This document shows, piece after piece, positions 26,203 through 34,953 of a stretch of 64,000 nucleotides of DNA. The position numbers and the translations under genes were made by a program. The notes beneath the pieces were generated by a model. That model saw only the letters and a list, made by a program, of their open reading frames with translations. It did no database searches and was not told the origin of the DNA. Numbering within the stretch: position 1 is the first letter of the stretch; every line of letters starts with the position of its first letter. Origin of the DNA: Nocardia sp. NBC_01730 (GTDB lineage Bacteria > Actinomycetota > Actinomycetes > Mycobacteriales > Mycobacteriaceae); contig NZ_CP109162.1 in the NCBI RefSeq assembly GCF_035920445.1, forward strand, positions 1,116,001 through 1,180,000. The letters run 5' to 3'.

Positions 26203-28530
26203 TCATGCCTTTCCGCCGAGGGCGGTGGCCGCCCACAGAGCGGCTTCAGTGCGCGAGTTGACGCTGAGCTTGGTCAGAATGTGCTCGACGTGGGCCTCCA
26301 CCGTGCGCGGGGAGAGCACCAGCTTGGCGGCAATGGCACGGTTGCTGAGACCCTCCGCCAGCAGCGTCGCCACCTCCTTTTCGCGCGGCGTCAGCAGGTC
26401 GGCAGCGGCTACCGCATCCTCCTGATCCGGTGGGACGGTGGCGGCCGACCCCAACGCAAGTCGGATCCGCTGGCCGCGGTCCAGTCGCCGCCCGGTGTCG
26501 TGATGGCGGGCGAACAGGTCCTCCCCGAGCCGATCCCGAGTGGCGGATTTGACCTCCTGGTAGCGCGAGCCCAGCATGCCCGGAACCTCGGTATCGACAA
26601 TGGCGAGCAGTTCCGCGACGACGCCCAACAGCTTCGCTGCCTTCTTGGGATCGCCGTTGTCCAGGGCGATTCCGGCCATCAGATAGAGGACGACCGCACT
26701 GCCGAAATTGTCGTGGTAGTCCCATCGCAGGGTGAGGCTCTGCTTGGCGTACTCCTCGGCGACATCGAGGTCCTGGCGCGTCCACGCGTCGAATCCCAGC
26801 ATCCAAAGTGAGTAGGAGCGGCCCCACGTATCGCCCAGGCGCTCGCTTCGCTCGACGGCTTCCCGGCCGGCGGCTGTGGCTCCCTCATGATCGCCGGACA
26901 TGCTCCTGATCAATCCGAGCAGGAACAAGGTCATCAGCAGACCCTCGGCATCCGCATGCTCCCGGTGCCCGATGTAGGCTGCTTCGAGAGCTGAGCGGCA
27001 GGCCTCGAAATCCCCGGCGATCATGGCTGTCAGGCCGGTCCACGTGGCGGCACGTGCGGCCATGCGCGGATCGCCGATCTCCCGGGCGATCGTGTCGGCC
27101 TCGTCGAGAAAGTCTCGGGCAGTGCGCGTTTCGCCGTGCAGTGCCTCGAACCACCCCGCTGCCCACAGCGCGTTGCCGCGCTCGGCGCAGGCGGTCGTGT
27201 CGGCTGCGAGGGCTCGCTCCAACCAGCGTCGACCTGCGCGGAGATGGCCGCTCATCCACGAGAAGCGGAGGTCCGCGGCGAGCTCCAGCGCGCCATGGGA
27301 GCCCGGGGCCGCCCGCACGAGATCATCGAAGGCCAGCTCGAGGTTGGTGATATCGGACTCCCACCGCCGGACGATTTCGGGTTGGCCCGGGCCGAAGAAG
27401 TTCTCGGCGGCTCGGGTCGCCCAGGTTCGGTAGTACTCCGTGTGGGCACGGCGGGCGCGGCCGCAGTCTTCGCTGTCCCGGGCTTGCTCTCGAGCGAACT
27501 CGCGCAGCGTTTCCAGGAACCGGTAACGCATACCACCCTGTGCCGTCTCGGTGAGGACGATCGACTTGCACACCAAGCCGTCGAGCGCGTCGAGAAGTTG
27601 GGTTCCTTCCAGTGGCGGGAGTCCGCACACCGCCTGGATCGCGGGGAGATCGGCGCTGCCGCTGAACACGGCCATTCTCTCCCAGAGCAGCTGTTCGGTC
27701 GGGGAGCACAGATCATAGCTCCACCGCACCAGCGCGTCCAGGGACCGATGGTGCGGTGCGGCGGTGGGATCGCCGGAGGTCAGCAGCGCGAATCGGTCGT
27801 CGATGTGGGCCAGCAGCTCCTGCACCGACAGCGACCGCAGCCGCACGGCGGCGAGTTCGATGGCCAGCGGCATTCCGTCCAGAGTGGCGCACAGCCTCGC
27901 GACCGCCGCCGTGGTGTGCTCGGTGATCTCGAATTGATCGTTGACGGCCCTCGCTCGGGCTTCCAGCATGGCCGCGGCCGGATACTCGCGTAGTTCGTCC
28001 GCGGTAACGTCGCGATGGCTCGGGGGGATCGCCAGCGGGCGGACGCCGATCACACGTTCGCCCCTGATTCCCAATGGCTCTCTGCTGGTTGTCAAAACCC
28101 GTAGCTCAGCGGACGCGGCGAGGAGCGCGGACAGCAGTCGCCGGCATCCGGGCAGGACATGCTCGCAATTGTCCAGTATCAACAGCATCGAGCGATCGGC
28201 TACGTGCCGGCAGAGCTGTTCTTCGGCATCCATGGTGGCCAGGGCGCTCAGCCCGAGCTGGGTAACCACGGCCTCGGCGACGGTGTCCGAACTGCGTTGC
28301 GCGCCGAGCTCGACGAACCAGGTGCCGTCCCGGAATGCCCGGTCGAGTGCGGCGGACAACGCCGCGGACAACGTGGTCTTGCCCACGCCACCGGGTCCGG
28401 TGAGTGTCACGAGGCGGGTAGCGGAAAACAATTCACGTGCGCTCGCCAGCTCGCGCTGGCGCCCGAACAATTCGGCCGGTGGTGGCGCCAGTGCTCGAGC
28501 CCGAGATACTTGGTTGCTCATCCCGGCCAT
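26203..28530 (-). CDS. Large ATPase-type LuxR regulator (LAL/AfsR-like)
   Basis: A 775-aa regulator. The N-terminal AAA/NB-ARC ATPase has the Walker A motif TLTGPGGVGKTTLSAAL (residues about 41-57), a Walker B-like LLILDNCEHV and TTSREPLGI. A long alpha-helical, TPR-like middle follows. The C-terminal 65 residues are a LuxR helix-turn-helix: LTPREKEVATLLAEGLSNRA and VLSPRTVEAHVEHILTKL. ATG 28519-28521 is an alternative start. It lies downstream of the leftward P450 operon and may control it. The ligand is unknown. Confidence 0.9.
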   Translation of the reverse strand: MAGMSNQVSRARALAPPPAELFGRQRELASARELFSATRLVTLTGPGGVGKTTLSAALSAALDRAFRDGTWFVELGAQRSSDTVAEAVVTQLGLSALATMDAEEQLCRHVADRSMLLILDNCEHVLPGCRRLLSALLAASAELRVLTTSREPLGIRGERVIGVRPLAIPPSHRDVTADELREYPAAAMLEARARAVNDQFEITEHTTAAVARLCATLDGMPLAIELAAVRLRSLSVQELLAHIDDRFALLTSGDPTAAPHHRSLDALVRWSYDLCSPTEQLLWERMAVFSGSADLPAIQAVCGLPPLEGTQLLDALDGLVCKSIVLTETAQGGMRYRFLETLREFAREQARDSEDCGRARRAHTEYYRTWATRAAENFFGPGQPEIVRRWESDITNLELAFDDLVRAAPGSHGALELAADLRFSWMSGHLRAGRRWLERALAADTTACAERGNALWAAGWFEALHGETRTARDFLDEADTIAREIGDPRMAARAATWTGLTAMIAGDFEACRSALEAAYIGHREHADAEGLLMTLFLLGLIRSMSGDHEGATAAGREAVERSERLGDTWGRSYSLWMLGFDAWTRQDLDVAEEYAKQSLTLRWDYHDNFGSAVVLYLMAGIALDNGDPKKAAKLLGVVAELLAIVDTEVPGMLGSRYQEVKSATRDRLGEDLFARHHDTGRRLDRGQRIRLALGSAATVPPDQEDAVAAADLLTPREKEVATLLAEGLSNRAIAAKLVLSPRTVEAHVEHILTKLSVNSRTEAALWAATALGGKA

Positions 28531-28598
28531 TGTGCTCCAGCGCCAAACCGGTCGTCATGGATTTCTCCGGTCGAGCGAACCAGCGGGCCGCGGCAATG

Positions 28599-29801
28599 TC
28601 AGTTCCAGGCCACCGGCAGCGCGGTGAGCCCGCGGAACACCCAGCCGAACCATGCCTCGTCACGACGTGAATCCACGTGCAGCCCAGGGAGTTCCGCGTA
28701 CAGTATGGGTGCCGCGATCTCCCCGATGCCGATGCGCGCGGCCCAGTGGCCGGCGCACAGGTGCACACCTCCGCCGAAGGCCAGGTGCGGATGCCGCGGG
28801 CGGGTGATGTCGAACTCGTCGGCACGCTCGAAAACCGTGGTGTCGCGATTGGCCGCGGCGACGAGAATGCCGACCATCGTGCGGGCAGGCAACCGTACGT
28901 CCTCGAGCACGGTCTCGCGTGTCGTCTCCCGTGGGTAGTAGCCGATCGGTGACAACCACCGGACCGTCTCGTCGAACACGGCGGGCCACAAGGCCGGATC
29001 GGCGAGCACGCGGTCGCGCTGGTCGGGATGGCGGTCCAGCGCCCACACCGTGCTCGTGATCGCGTGCTGCGGTTCGTTCATACCGCCGGAGATGACGAGG
29101 TTGACATTGGCGGCGATCTGCGTCATCGGCATACCCGCATGGGTGAACGCGGAGATGATGCTGCGGTCCGGGTGCATTCGGTAGTAGGGGACGAGCTCCG
29201 CGAGCCTGGCGTCGACCTCCGCGCGGGCATCGTCGCAGCGCCGCCAGGTTTCCGGATCGTCGAAGATATTGCCGATTCCCTCGACGAAGGTGTTCGACCA
29301 GCGGCGCATCACCTCGACCTCGACGTCCTGGAAGCCGAGTAGGTCGATGAGGTTCTGCGCGGCGACCGGCGCGGCATAGTCGCGATTGAGGTCGGCCCGG
29401 TCGGGACCCTGCTCGCGCATGAGGGCGAGATGAGTCCGGGCATTGCGTTCGAAGATGGGGGCCCAGTGTGTACGCATGCTTCCCGGCCGCAAGGTCGGAT
29501 TGACGGGTTGCCGTTCGCGCGCATGGTCGGGATCGTCCTTGTTCACCATCGGCTGCGAGCCCACTGCCCTGGCCATCTGCGCAGTGGCTCCGGTGGTGAC
29601 ATTCGCGCTGAAGGTCTCCTGGTCCGCTTCGACGGCGCGGCAGGCCTGGTGGGAGGTCACCAGGTACTGGTTCAGCGCGGGGACCCAGGCCACGGGGGAC
29701 TCGTCGAGCAGACGCCGGTAGGTGGGGTAGGGGTCGGTCAGCATCGCGGCGGGATCGACCCAGTCGGCGGTGGGGACCGCGGAAGTCGACTTCGTTGTCA
29801 T
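28599..29801 (-). CDS. Cytochrome P450 (class I, second system)
   Basis: A 400-aa P450 with heme loop LAFGGGVHLCAGHWAARI and ExxR in FDETVRWLSPI. The I-helix reads NLVISGGMNEPQHAI, so the usual acid/Thr pair is replaced by Asn-Glu and proton delivery must differ from the textbook form. The ATG overlaps the ferredoxin reductase stop by four bases. The partners upstream are the reductase (29798-31096) and a 2Fe-2S ferredoxin that is frameshifted in this sequence. Confidence 0.92.
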   Translation of the reverse strand: MTTKSTSAVPTADWVDPAAMLTDPYPTYRRLLDESPVAWVPALNQYLVTSHQACRAVEADQETFSANVTTGATAQMARAVGSQPMVNKDDPDHARERQPVNPTLRPGSMRTHWAPIFERNARTHLALMREQGPDRADLNRDYAAPVAAQNLIDLLGFQDVEVEVMRRWSNTFVEGIGNIFDDPETWRRCDDARAEVDARLAELVPYYRMHPDRSIISAFTHAGMPMTQIAANVNLVISGGMNEPQHAITSTVWALDRHPDQRDRVLADPALWPAVFDETVRWLSPIGYYPRETTRETVLEDVRLPARTMVGILVAAANRDTTVFERADEFDITRPRHPHLAFGGGVHLCAGHWAARIGIGEIAAPILYAELPGLHVDSRRDEAWFGWVFRGLTALPVAWN

Positions 29802-31096
29802 GAAGAGCTCCTCGAGGAGCGGGCGGATTCTCGATGGGGTGCCTCGGAGGCCTGCGCGAAGGCCTTGAGACTGAACGCCGGATCGCTCAGCTGGCGGATA
29901 TCCGGTGAGCGGCCGGCCGCGAGCAGGCGGCGCGCCGCGACGTGGTCGGCGGGGCGATTGAGTGATTCGACCGCGGCGAGACGGCCTTGCCGGTAGCAGC
30001 AGACCGAGAACCGGCCGGTGCTGGGATCGCCGATTACGACGTGTGCGTCGTCGGGCCGGCGCACCCCGGCGATCTGCAACTTCAGCTCACCCTGGTGGCT
30101 CCAGAACCACGGCAGCTCCGTGTAGCCATCGGTGTCGCCGAGTATCGCCGAGGCCACGTGGCGGGCTTGATCGGTGGCATTTTGGATCGACTCCACCCGC
30201 ATTCGGACACCGGCGTAGACATTCGGATGGTTGGCGCAGTCTTCGATGGCGTAGATCGCGGAATCGGCGGTGCGCAGGTTCTCGTCGACGACGATCCCGT
30301 CAGACACGGGAAGCCCGGCGTCGGCCGCGAGTTCGTCCCGGGGCACGACTCCGATGCCGACCAGGACGATATCGGCGCGGTACCGCTCACAGGTGGTACC
30401 GACCGCGCCGACCACGTGATCGTCGGTGCCGATGAATCGCGCGACCGCCTCGCCGAGCCGGATATCGACGCCGGCCTCGCGGTGTGCGGCAGCGAGGTGG
30501 TTCGCCATTGTCGGGGACACCGCTCGTCGCATCGGGCGGTCCCCGGATTCGAGTACAGTGACCGCGAGCCTGTGCTCGCGGGCTGCCGCCGCGACCTCCA
30601 GGCCGATGAATCCGGCGCCGACGATCAGGATCGACCGGCCCCGGCTCAGTACGGAGTGCAGTATCTCGGCTTCGGCGAGCGTACGCAGCGCGTGAATACC
30701 AGCTAGGTCCGCTCCAGGGACGGTGATCGTGCGATTGGCTGCCCCTGTGGCGAGAACGACTGTGTCGTAAGGCAATTCACCGCCATCAGAGAGCCGCACG
30801 GTCCGCGACAGGCGGTCCAGTTCGGTCGCGGTGACACCGGTGCGCACATCGATCCGGCGGTCGGCGAAGTATTTCGGCGTCCGCAACGGCATCGCCGTTG
30901 GCCCCTCCGAGGGGGAGAGGAATTCCTTCGACAGCGGTGGGCGCTGGTAGGGGTGCCCAGGCTCGTCGCCGACAACCGTCAAAGGCCCGGCGTGGCCACG
31001 CGCTCGCAGCGCGTCGGCGACCTCGACTCCAGCGTGTCCGGCGCCGATGACGACCACACGCTGAACGGCAGGATCAGACCTGGGATTCCGGGACAT
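29798..31096 (-). CDS. FAD-dependent ferredoxin reductase (second P450 system)
   Basis: A 432-aa reductase. It has an FAD fold VVVIGAGHAGVEVADALRA, an NAD fold ILIVGAGFIGLEVAAAA and PYQRPPLSKEFL. The second FAD motif, normally YAIGDCANHP, reads YAIEDCANHP: the glycine before the Asp is Glu. That Gly is nearly invariant in the family, so flavin binding may be weakened, or this base may be an error. The ATG at 31094-31096 has GGAGG upstream and overlaps the ferredoxin 3' end by 23 bases. A C-terminal extension of about 25 polar residues is present. Confidence 0.9.
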   Translation of the reverse strand: MSRNPRSDPAVQRVVVIGAGHAGVEVADALRARGHAGPLTVVGDEPGHPYQRPPLSKEFLSPSEGPTAMPLRTPKYFADRRIDVRTGVTATELDRLSRTVRLSDGGELPYDTVVLATGAANRTITVPGADLAGIHALRTLAEAEILHSVLSRGRSILIVGAGFIGLEVAAAAREHRLAVTVLESGDRPMRRAVSPTMANHLAAAHREAGVDIRLGEAVARFIGTDDHVVGAVGTTCERYRADIVLVGIGVVPRDELAADAGLPVSDGIVVDENLRTADSAIYAIEDCANHPNVYAGVRMRVESIQNATDQARHVASAILGDTDGYTELPWFWSHQGELKLQIAGVRRPDDAHVVIGDPSTGRFSVCCYRQGRLAAVESLNRPADHVAARRLLAAGRSPDIRQLSDPAFSLKAFAQASEAPHRESARSSRSSS

Positions 31097-31398
31097 CGAC
31101 CTCCACCTCCTCGAGATCGGTGCCGATCAGCAGTTGGCACCCCAGACGGCTGCGCTGACCGTCACGCGGGCTGGCGGTGCACTGGAGCATCTCCTCCTCG
31201 TCCTCGCCGATGGGCGGCAGTCTGTCCACGTAGGGCTCGCACGAGGACATGGCAGGTCGCGCACATCGCCTGCCCGCCACACTCACCGACTATGCCGGTG
31301 ACGCCGTTGTGTACGGCTGCGTGCATCACACTGACACCGGCCCGGGTCTCGACGATGTCGGTATCGCCTCCGACGTGGTGAAAGATGATCTTATGCAA
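31074..31398 (-). pseudogene. 2Fe-2S ferredoxin (adrenodoxin/putidaredoxin type), frameshifted
   Basis: The first frame gives HKIIFHHVGGDTDIVETRAG and then GECGGQAMCATCHVLV with three of the four cluster cysteines. It then drifts into unrelated residues and stops at 31162. The proper C-terminus is in another frame: EPYVDRLPPIGEDEEEMLQC, TASPRDGQ and GCQLLIGTDLEEVEVDVP with the last Cys, ending at 31074. Removing one base near 31238 restores one reading frame of about 107 aa. The start is TTG 31398, with GGAGG five bases upstream. It is the expected electron carrier for the P450 downstream. Confidence 0.8.
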
Positions 31399-31450
31399 TG
31401 GAACCTCCTGGTCGGCCGACAAGCTCGGTCTGCGTGAATGCGCGTGCTCG

Positions 31451-32389
31451 CTACGAGACCGCGCCGATCTCGTCGTAGCGCCGGGTCTTCACGCGCTCCA
31501 TCACGATGCGCAGCGATTCGGGCTCACGGCCGGTGATCAGCTTCACGTGGTGCGACAGCAAGGCCTGGTATCCCTCGGCCACCGCGACTTCGGCGGAAAC
31601 CAGTTCATCGCTGGCCCACATATGCCCGTCGGGGCTGGGCGGCATGCTGGGGTCATAGGTGCGGGGAATGCCGACGGAGTCGAAGAACGCCAGCCGCTCG
31701 TCGGCCGTCACTCGCTCGTATTTGATCGGAACGCCGAAGACCTCCGAGCCGAGTCGCGCGATATTCTCGAAATTGAACAGCTCCGGACCGGTGATTTCAT
31801 ACACGGCTCCCGCATGCCGGCCGGGTTCCAACAGGCATGCGGCAGCGCAGGTGGCCACATCGCTTTTCGCCACCGGCGCCAGGTATCCATCTCCGGTGGC
31901 CTGGGCCATCACTCCGGCTTGCGCGGCGGGCGCGACCAGAATTTGGCTGACGATTTCGGAGTAGAGCGAACTGCGCAGAATGGTGTGCGCGATGCCGGAG
32001 TCGCGGAGGTCGATCTCGGTTTGACAGTGGTCCTTCGCCGACAGCGCCGGATTGGTGGGGTGCACGCCGCCCACCGAGGTGTACACAATGTGGCGGATGC
32101 CCGCCCGCCGTGCCGCGTTGATGGCATTGAGATGCTCGGGAACTCGCCGTCCGAGGTTGAGCCCACTGATCAAGAACAGGACGTCTCCGCCGCGGTAGGC
32201 GGCGTCCAGTGAATTAGGTTCCTGGTAGTCGCCGCGTCGCACGTGGATCCCTTCCGTCTCGCGCTGTGCGAGCTTGTCCGGGGTGCGGGTCACGAGCGTC
32301 AACTCGTGGCGCGGGTTCGCGTTCGCGAGCAGAGCGGTGACCCGCCGCCCCAGGTCGCCCGAGGCTCCGCTGATAACAATCCGACTCAT
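31451..32389 (-). CDS. NmrA-like NAD(P)-binding oxidoreductase (quinone reductase 2 type)
   Basis: A 312-aa atypical short-chain dehydrogenase. The Rossmann motif at the N-terminus is IVISGASGDLGRRVTALL, then DVLFLISGLNLGRRVPEHLN, RHIVYTSVGGVHP and EITGPELFNFENIA, as in QorB and NmrA proteins. The ATG at 32387-32389 overlaps the stop of the upstream small gene. It probably reduces a quinone or carbonyl intermediate with NAD(P)H in this catabolic group. A 52-bp gap separates it from the ferredoxin. Confidence 0.86.
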   Translation of the reverse strand: MSRIVISGASGDLGRRVTALLANANPRHELTLVTRTPDKLAQRETEGIHVRRGDYQEPNSLDAAYRGGDVLFLISGLNLGRRVPEHLNAINAARRAGIRHIVYTSVGGVHPTNPALSAKDHCQTEIDLRDSGIAHTILRSSLYSEIVSQILVAPAAQAGVMAQATGDGYLAPVAKSDVATCAAACLLEPGRHAGAVYEITGPELFNFENIARLGSEVFGVPIKYERVTADERLAFFDSVGIPRTYDPSMPPSPDGHMWASDELVSAEVAVAEGYQALLSHHVKLITGREPESLRIVMERVKTRRYDEIGAVS

Positions 32390-32700
32390 TGAGTTTCTCC
32401 TGTCGATTTTTGGTCCGGGCTCGCGTAGTGAACGATCCGAGGCGGTGCGATGCAGTGGGCCGCAATCGCGTTCGCGATCACGTCCGATTGGGGTGTGGCG
32501 GGGAATGTCTCGGCGTGGTCCTCGAGTCGTTCCCAGCCGACCCGAAGCAGGTAGGTATCGGGGTGATCGACACCGCGGATCAGTTCGGCGGAAACGCATC
32601 CCGGCGACTGCAGCAGCAGGTGCCGGACTCCGGCGAAATCCGTTGTGAGCCATGGCCCGTCGCCGGGCCGGACACGGAGTTCGGTGTGCTCGTATATCAT
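32386..32700 (-). CDS. Small dimeric alpha/beta-barrel (ABM-like) protein
   Basis: A 104-aa protein beginning MIYEHTELRVRPGDGPWL, with CVSAELIRGVDHPDTYLLRV and WERLEDHAETFP. This is the pattern of antibiotic-biosynthesis-monooxygenase and related ferredoxin-like barrel proteins, which often act on quinones or as small isomerases. The ATG at 32698-32700 is chosen over 32763 because the first 21 residues do not fit the family. It is the first gene of the leftward operon, coupled to the NmrA-like gene by a 4-base overlap. Confidence 0.65.
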   Translation of the reverse strand: MIYEHTELRVRPGDGPWLTTDFAGVRHLLLQSPGCVSAELIRGVDHPDTYLLRVGWERLEDHAETFPATPQSDVIANAIAAHCIAPPRIVHYASPDQKSTGETQ

Positions 32701-32921
32701 GAGGTCACGTCCGGGTCCGCTCGTTCGGGTGTTGCCGACCCACGATGCCGTGATCGAGATCACGCAGTGGGTGGAAGTCAGAATGCGGATTCGTCATGGG
32801 GCGTGTAAAGGTCAAGAAGTTCAGGTCGACGATGCGCTGACCGCATAAGAAGCGTGGTCGGTGCGTGAATTCCTTTATCCCGCCGCGTTAGCGCACTCGG
32901 CCTCGGCTGTCGTCATGAAAT

Positions 32922-32952
32922 GGCAGATCATGCATGCGATGCATGGTCTGCC
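32922..32952. promoter_or_regulatory. Long inverted repeat between two divergent catabolic operons
   Basis: A 14-base left arm (GGCAGATCATGCAT, 32922-32935) and right arm (32939-32952) pair with a single mismatch around GCG. It lies in the 367-bp region between the leftward ABM-like gene and the rightward aldehyde dehydrogenase. This is the strongest operator-like element in the window. The rest of the 367 bp shows no convincing gene. Confidence 0.6.
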
Positions 32953-32980
32953 TGAAATTCCTGGCCTTTACGCGTCATTG

Positions 32981-32993
32981 ATGCGATACGCAT
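32981..32993. promoter_or_regulatory. Second palindrome in the same divergent region
   Basis: ATGCG-ATA-CGCAT is a perfect five-base palindrome 28 bases after the long inverted repeat and about 75 bases before the aldehyde dehydrogenase start. Its half-site ATGCG recurs near both LysR genes. Confidence 0.4.
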
Positions 32994-33067
32994 GCTTGCT
33001 ACGACGGAATTCGCCGCGCCACGCAAATTCACCCCATCGCCTCTGATGACAAATCCAGGAGGACCAC

Positions 33068-34546
33068 ATGTCCCTCATTGCCGAGCGACACACCGACCTC
33101 GACCGCCCGCGATTCTTCATCGACGGGGCGTGGGCCGAGCCTCGGAGCAGCCGCGTGTACCACGCGGTCGAGGCGGCTACCGGGGAGGGGCTCGGTATCG
33201 CCGCGCTGGGTGGCGAGGACGACATCGACGCCGCGGTCCGGGCTGCTCGCACTGCTCTCGATCACGGGCCATGGGGTCGCACGTCGGCGGCCGAGCGTGC
33301 GGCGGCGATGCGGCGGTTCGCCGATGCGCTGGAGCGGCGCGCCGATCACACCTCCACCTTGGTGACGCGTGAGAACGGTATGCCCATTCAGTTCTCGCAG
33401 CAGGTGAACGGTGGCCTGCCGGGCGTGCTGCTGCGGATCTATGCGGAGGTGGTCGAGAAGCTTCCACTGGAGGAGGTGCGGCCGAGCCCGAAGGGGTCGA
33501 CGATCCTGCGGCGGGAGCCGGTTGGTGTGGTGGGGGCGATTACGCCGTGGAATTTTCCGCAGGCGTTGGCGATGTTCAAGGTGGCGCCCGCGCTTGCCGC
33601 GGGGTGCACGGTGGTGTTGAAGCCGTCGCCGGAGACGGCGTTGGATGCGTATGTACTGGCGGAAGCGGGGCTCGAGGCCGGGCTGCCCGCGGGGGTGCTG
33701 AATATCGTTGCCGGTGACCGTGATTCGGGAGCGGCGCTCGTCTCGCATCCCCTGGTCGACAAGATCGCGTTTACGGGCTCCACCGCGGCCGGAAGGATCA
33801 TCGGTGCCGAGTGCGGGCGGTTGCTCCGGCGCCACACCCTGGAACTGGGCGGGAATTCCGCGGCGATCTTCCTCGACGATGGGGACATCGACACCTTGCT
33901 CGCGGGTCTCGGTGGCGCTTCGTTCCTCAACAACAGCCAGACGTGCACGACGCAGTCGCGGATTCTCGTGGCCCGTTCGAGGTACGACGAGGTCATCGAC
34001 GCGGTGGCCGGTTATGTGTCCGCCATGGATATCGGAAATCCGCTCGATCCGGCTGTGACCTTGGGGCCGATGGCGACCAGTGCACAGTTGGACCGGGTTC
34101 TGGGCTACATCGACATCGCGAAGAAATCGGATGCCCGGCTGGTCACGGGCGGTGGCCGTCCGACCGGTCTCGATCGGGGCTGGTTCGTCGAGCCGACCGT
34201 ATTCGCCGATGTGGACAACAACGACCTACTCGCTCGTGAAGAGGTTTTCGGTCCGGTGATCGCGCTGCTGCCATTCGACACCGATGAGGAGGCGGTGCGG
34301 ATCGCCAACGACAGCGATTACGGGCTCGCGGGTTCGGTGTGGAGCGCGGACGAGGATCGCGCGCTCGAAATCGCCGGGCGGGTGCGCACCGGCACGATCG
34401 GACTCAACTATTACGAGCTCGACCTGGGCGCGCCGTTCGGGGGCATGAAGTCCTCCGGCGTCGGCCGTGAGCTCGGGCCGGAGGGAATCGACGCGTACCT
34501 CGAATACAAGGCTGTATACGCATCGAAGAAATACCTGTCGGCCTGA
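33068..34546 (+). CDS. Aldehyde dehydrogenase
   Basis: A 492-aa NAD(P)-dependent aldehyde dehydrogenase, preceded by AGGAGG. The catalytic Glu is in HTLELGGNSAAIF and the Cys in NNSQTCTTQSRI. VGVVGAITPWNFPQALAMFK is the cofactor block and LGAPFGGMKSSGVGRELG the C-terminal one. It opens a rightward operon with VOC, FAH, SDR and hydrolase genes and probably oxidises an aldehyde formed from the ring-cleavage product or a side chain. The exact aldehyde is unknown. Confidence 0.92.
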   Translation: MSLIAERHTDLDRPRFFIDGAWAEPRSSRVYHAVEAATGEGLGIAALGGEDDIDAAVRAARTALDHGPWGRTSAAERAAAMRRFADALERRADHTSTLVTRENGMPIQFSQQVNGGLPGVLLRIYAEVVEKLPLEEVRPSPKGSTILRREPVGVVGAITPWNFPQALAMFKVAPALAAGCTVVLKPSPETALDAYVLAEAGLEAGLPAGVLNIVAGDRDSGAALVSHPLVDKIAFTGSTAAGRIIGAECGRLLRRHTLELGGNSAAIFLDDGDIDTLLAGLGGASFLNNSQTCTTQSRILVARSRYDEVIDAVAGYVSAMDIGNPLDPAVTLGPMATSAQLDRVLGYIDIAKKSDARLVTGGGRPTGLDRGWFVEPTVFADVDNNDLLAREEVFGPVIALLPFDTDEEAVRIANDSDYGLAGSVWSADEDRALEIAGRVRTGTIGLNYYELDLGAPFGGMKSSGVGRELGPEGIDAYLEYKAVYASKKYLSA

Positions 34547-34576
34547 TCGGTGTGAATGCCGGAAAGGAAATGGAAT

Positions 34577-34945
34577 ATGAGTGATCCCGTTGCCGTGGTG
34601 CGTGCCTATTTCGACGCCGTCGCGGCCGGTGACCCGAGTGCCGTGGGAGCGCTTTTCGCGCCGGACGCGGAATTGCACAATGCGGCGGGCACGCTTCGGG
34701 GCGCGGAAGCGATTACGAGGATGTACGAGGGCGGTCTCCGGACCGGCGCCATGAAGCCCAGCCCCGGCCCCCTGGTGGTCGACGGCGAACAGGTCGCCGT
34801 CGAGATCGATCTGAACGCCGACGGGAAGCCTATGAAGCTCGGGGATTTCTTCACGGTTCGCGAGGGAAAAATTCATCGCCTCGCGATCTACAGCCTCAAT
34901 CCGGTAAACCCGAAGTTCTTCGACGCTGCTGAAGATAATTCGTGA
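34577..34945 (+). CDS. SnoaL-like / nuclear transport factor 2 fold protein
   Basis: A 122-aa cone-barrel protein: PVAVVRAYFDAVAAGDPSAV, ALFAPDAELHNAAGTLRG and FFTVREGKIHRLAIY. Such proteins act as small isomerases, cyclases or hydrolases and are often annotated steroid delta-isomerase-like. ATG 34577 follows GGAAAGGAAATGG. It is followed after eight bases by the FAH-family gene. Its part in the pathway, perhaps tautomerising an enol product, is a guess. Confidence 0.8.
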   Translation: MSDPVAVVRAYFDAVAAGDPSAVGALFAPDAELHNAAGTLRGAEAITRMYEGGLRTGAMKPSPGPLVVDGEQVAVEIDLNADGKPMKLGDFFTVREGKIHRLAIYSLNPVNPKFFDAAEDNS

Positions 34946-34953
34946 GGAGAATA

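Noticed and set aside
12945..32700. A secondary-metabolite biosynthetic cluster built on the two P450s
   Set aside because: No polyketide, peptide or terpene synthase is present. Ring-cleavage, CoA-lyase and dehydrogenase genes indicate breakdown instead.
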